Positions 63,771 to 64,000 of a stretch of DNA of 64,000 nucleotides are shown here, piece by piece (the first letter of the stretch is position 1; each line of letters opens with the position of its first letter). The notes beneath the pieces are model-generated. The model was not told the DNA's origin. It searched no databases and saw nothing but the letters and a program-made list of their open reading frames with translations. The translations under genes were made by a program, and so were the position numbers. This stretch comes from Niastella sp966211305 (lineage in GTDB: Bacteria > Bacteroidota > Bacteroidia > Chitinophagales > Chitinophagaceae). The DNA lies in the NCBI GenBank assembly GCA_966211305.1, contig CBIHPC010000003.1, positions 1 to 64,000 of the forward strand, given 5' to 3'.

Positions 63771-63776
63771 TGGCAA
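63753..63776. repeat. Inverted copy of the interspersed TTGCCAATTGC-type repeat
   Basis: Its reverse complement begins TTGCCAATTGC and ends GCCTATTG, matching the element at 28369-28399 with a short internal deletion. A further partial, inverted match lies at 63837-63854. Both copies flank gene ends in intergenic DNA. Confidence 0.4.
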
Positions 63777-63897
63777 AGAGGAGATTCGGGATTAATAGGC
63801 CCGCCCGGATACCGGCTCTATTTGCCCCTTGTATATTGCTAATTGCCAGTTGCTTAGGGTGGCACAATTTTTTCCATAATATAGGAAATGCTTGATT

Positions 63898-64000
63898 ATG
63901 GAAAACAAGAACAATAGTAAGATGATCGATAAGAAAAAGAAAGAAGAAGAAAAGCATGATAACCCGGTTTCGCAACCCGATCCGGAAACATTGCATAAAA
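63898..64000 (+). CDS. Hydrophilic protein, N-terminal fragment
   Basis: The frame starts at ATG 63898 and stays open to the window's end (34 codons). The sequence is rich in Lys, Glu and Asn (MENKNNSKMIDKKKKEEEKH, then PVSQPDPETLH) and looks like the charged N terminus of a cytosolic protein. It is transcribed divergently from the helicase gene. Too short to assign; the start is the first ATG after the intergenic repeat and is plausible but unproved. Confidence 0.4.
   Translation, partial: MENKNNSKMIDKKKKEEEKHDNPVSQPDPETLHK

Noticed and set aside
63736..63996. N-terminal extension of the DEAD-box helicase to 63996
   Set aside because: The extra 87 residues run through the intergenic repeat and promoter box; the family starts at MQKTIF.
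1..64000. tRNA, rRNA, transposase or integrase genes
   Set aside because: None were recognised by eye on either strand; the apparent gene-transfer signals are compositional only.

Overview
The window looks like a chromosome segment of a Bacteroidota bacterium, most likely a soil or plant-associated member of the Chitinophagaceae (Chitinophaga/Niastella type). The evidence is a SusC/SusD pair with an ECF sigma/FecR pair, a type IX secretion C-terminal sorting domain, TAnnTTTG-type promoter boxes, moderate GC and weak Shine-Dalgarno sequences. I ran no searches; all family names come from reading motifs.

Layout. Bases 1-194 are the 3' end of an MFS (fosmidomycin-resistance-like) transporter. 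Bases 191-4261 (minus) encode a large P-loop NTPase with two membrane helices between Walker A and Walker B and a TPR-like C-terminal half, in a visibly AT-rich stretch. A small membrane protein, a bidirectional terminator and katG (minus) follow. Bases 7365-26392 (plus) form a carbohydrate-use region. It holds a GH88 unsaturated-uronyl hydrolase, ECF sigma factor, FecR anti-sigma, SusC with STN signalling domain, SusD, a BNR_4 propeller (possible polysaccharide lyase), a glucose/sorbosone-dehydrogenase-type lipoprotein with cytochrome c, an aberrant Nramp-like transporter, an NAD(P)-binding epimerase-like protein, a DapA-family aldolase, a secreted propeller, a secreted Gfo/Idh oxidoreductase and an M20 amidohydrolase. 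Many of these overlap by a few bases. Two secreted proteins (26637-28301), one with a T9SS sorting domain, precede a terminator.

The main feature is the minus-strand block from 61074 down to 28394, a nearly complete extracellular contractile injection system (eCIS, Afp/PVC/AlgoCIS lineage). In transcription order it encodes a DUF4255 terminator protein, an unknown 440-aa protein, sheath, two Cys-rich coiled-coil proteins, two gp19-like tube proteins, a DUF5908 miniprotein, LysM protein, VgrG-like spike, PAAR tip, gp25, two very large baseplate proteins, the CIS tape measure, two DUF4157 cargo toxins, a putative immunity protein and the AAA+ ATPase. The first toxin ends in an HNH-like nuclease motif. 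The second ends in a DUF6310-like PD-(D/E)xK-type domain and is followed 8 bp later by a DUF5953-like protein. A cognate immunity gene inside an eCIS operon is the most interesting point here, because it suggests a particle whose cargo can harm the producer's own kin.

Bases 61403-63735 carry a YihY/BrkB membrane protein and a DbpA-type DEAD-box RNA helicase (both minus). A new hydrophilic gene begins at 63898 and runs off the window.
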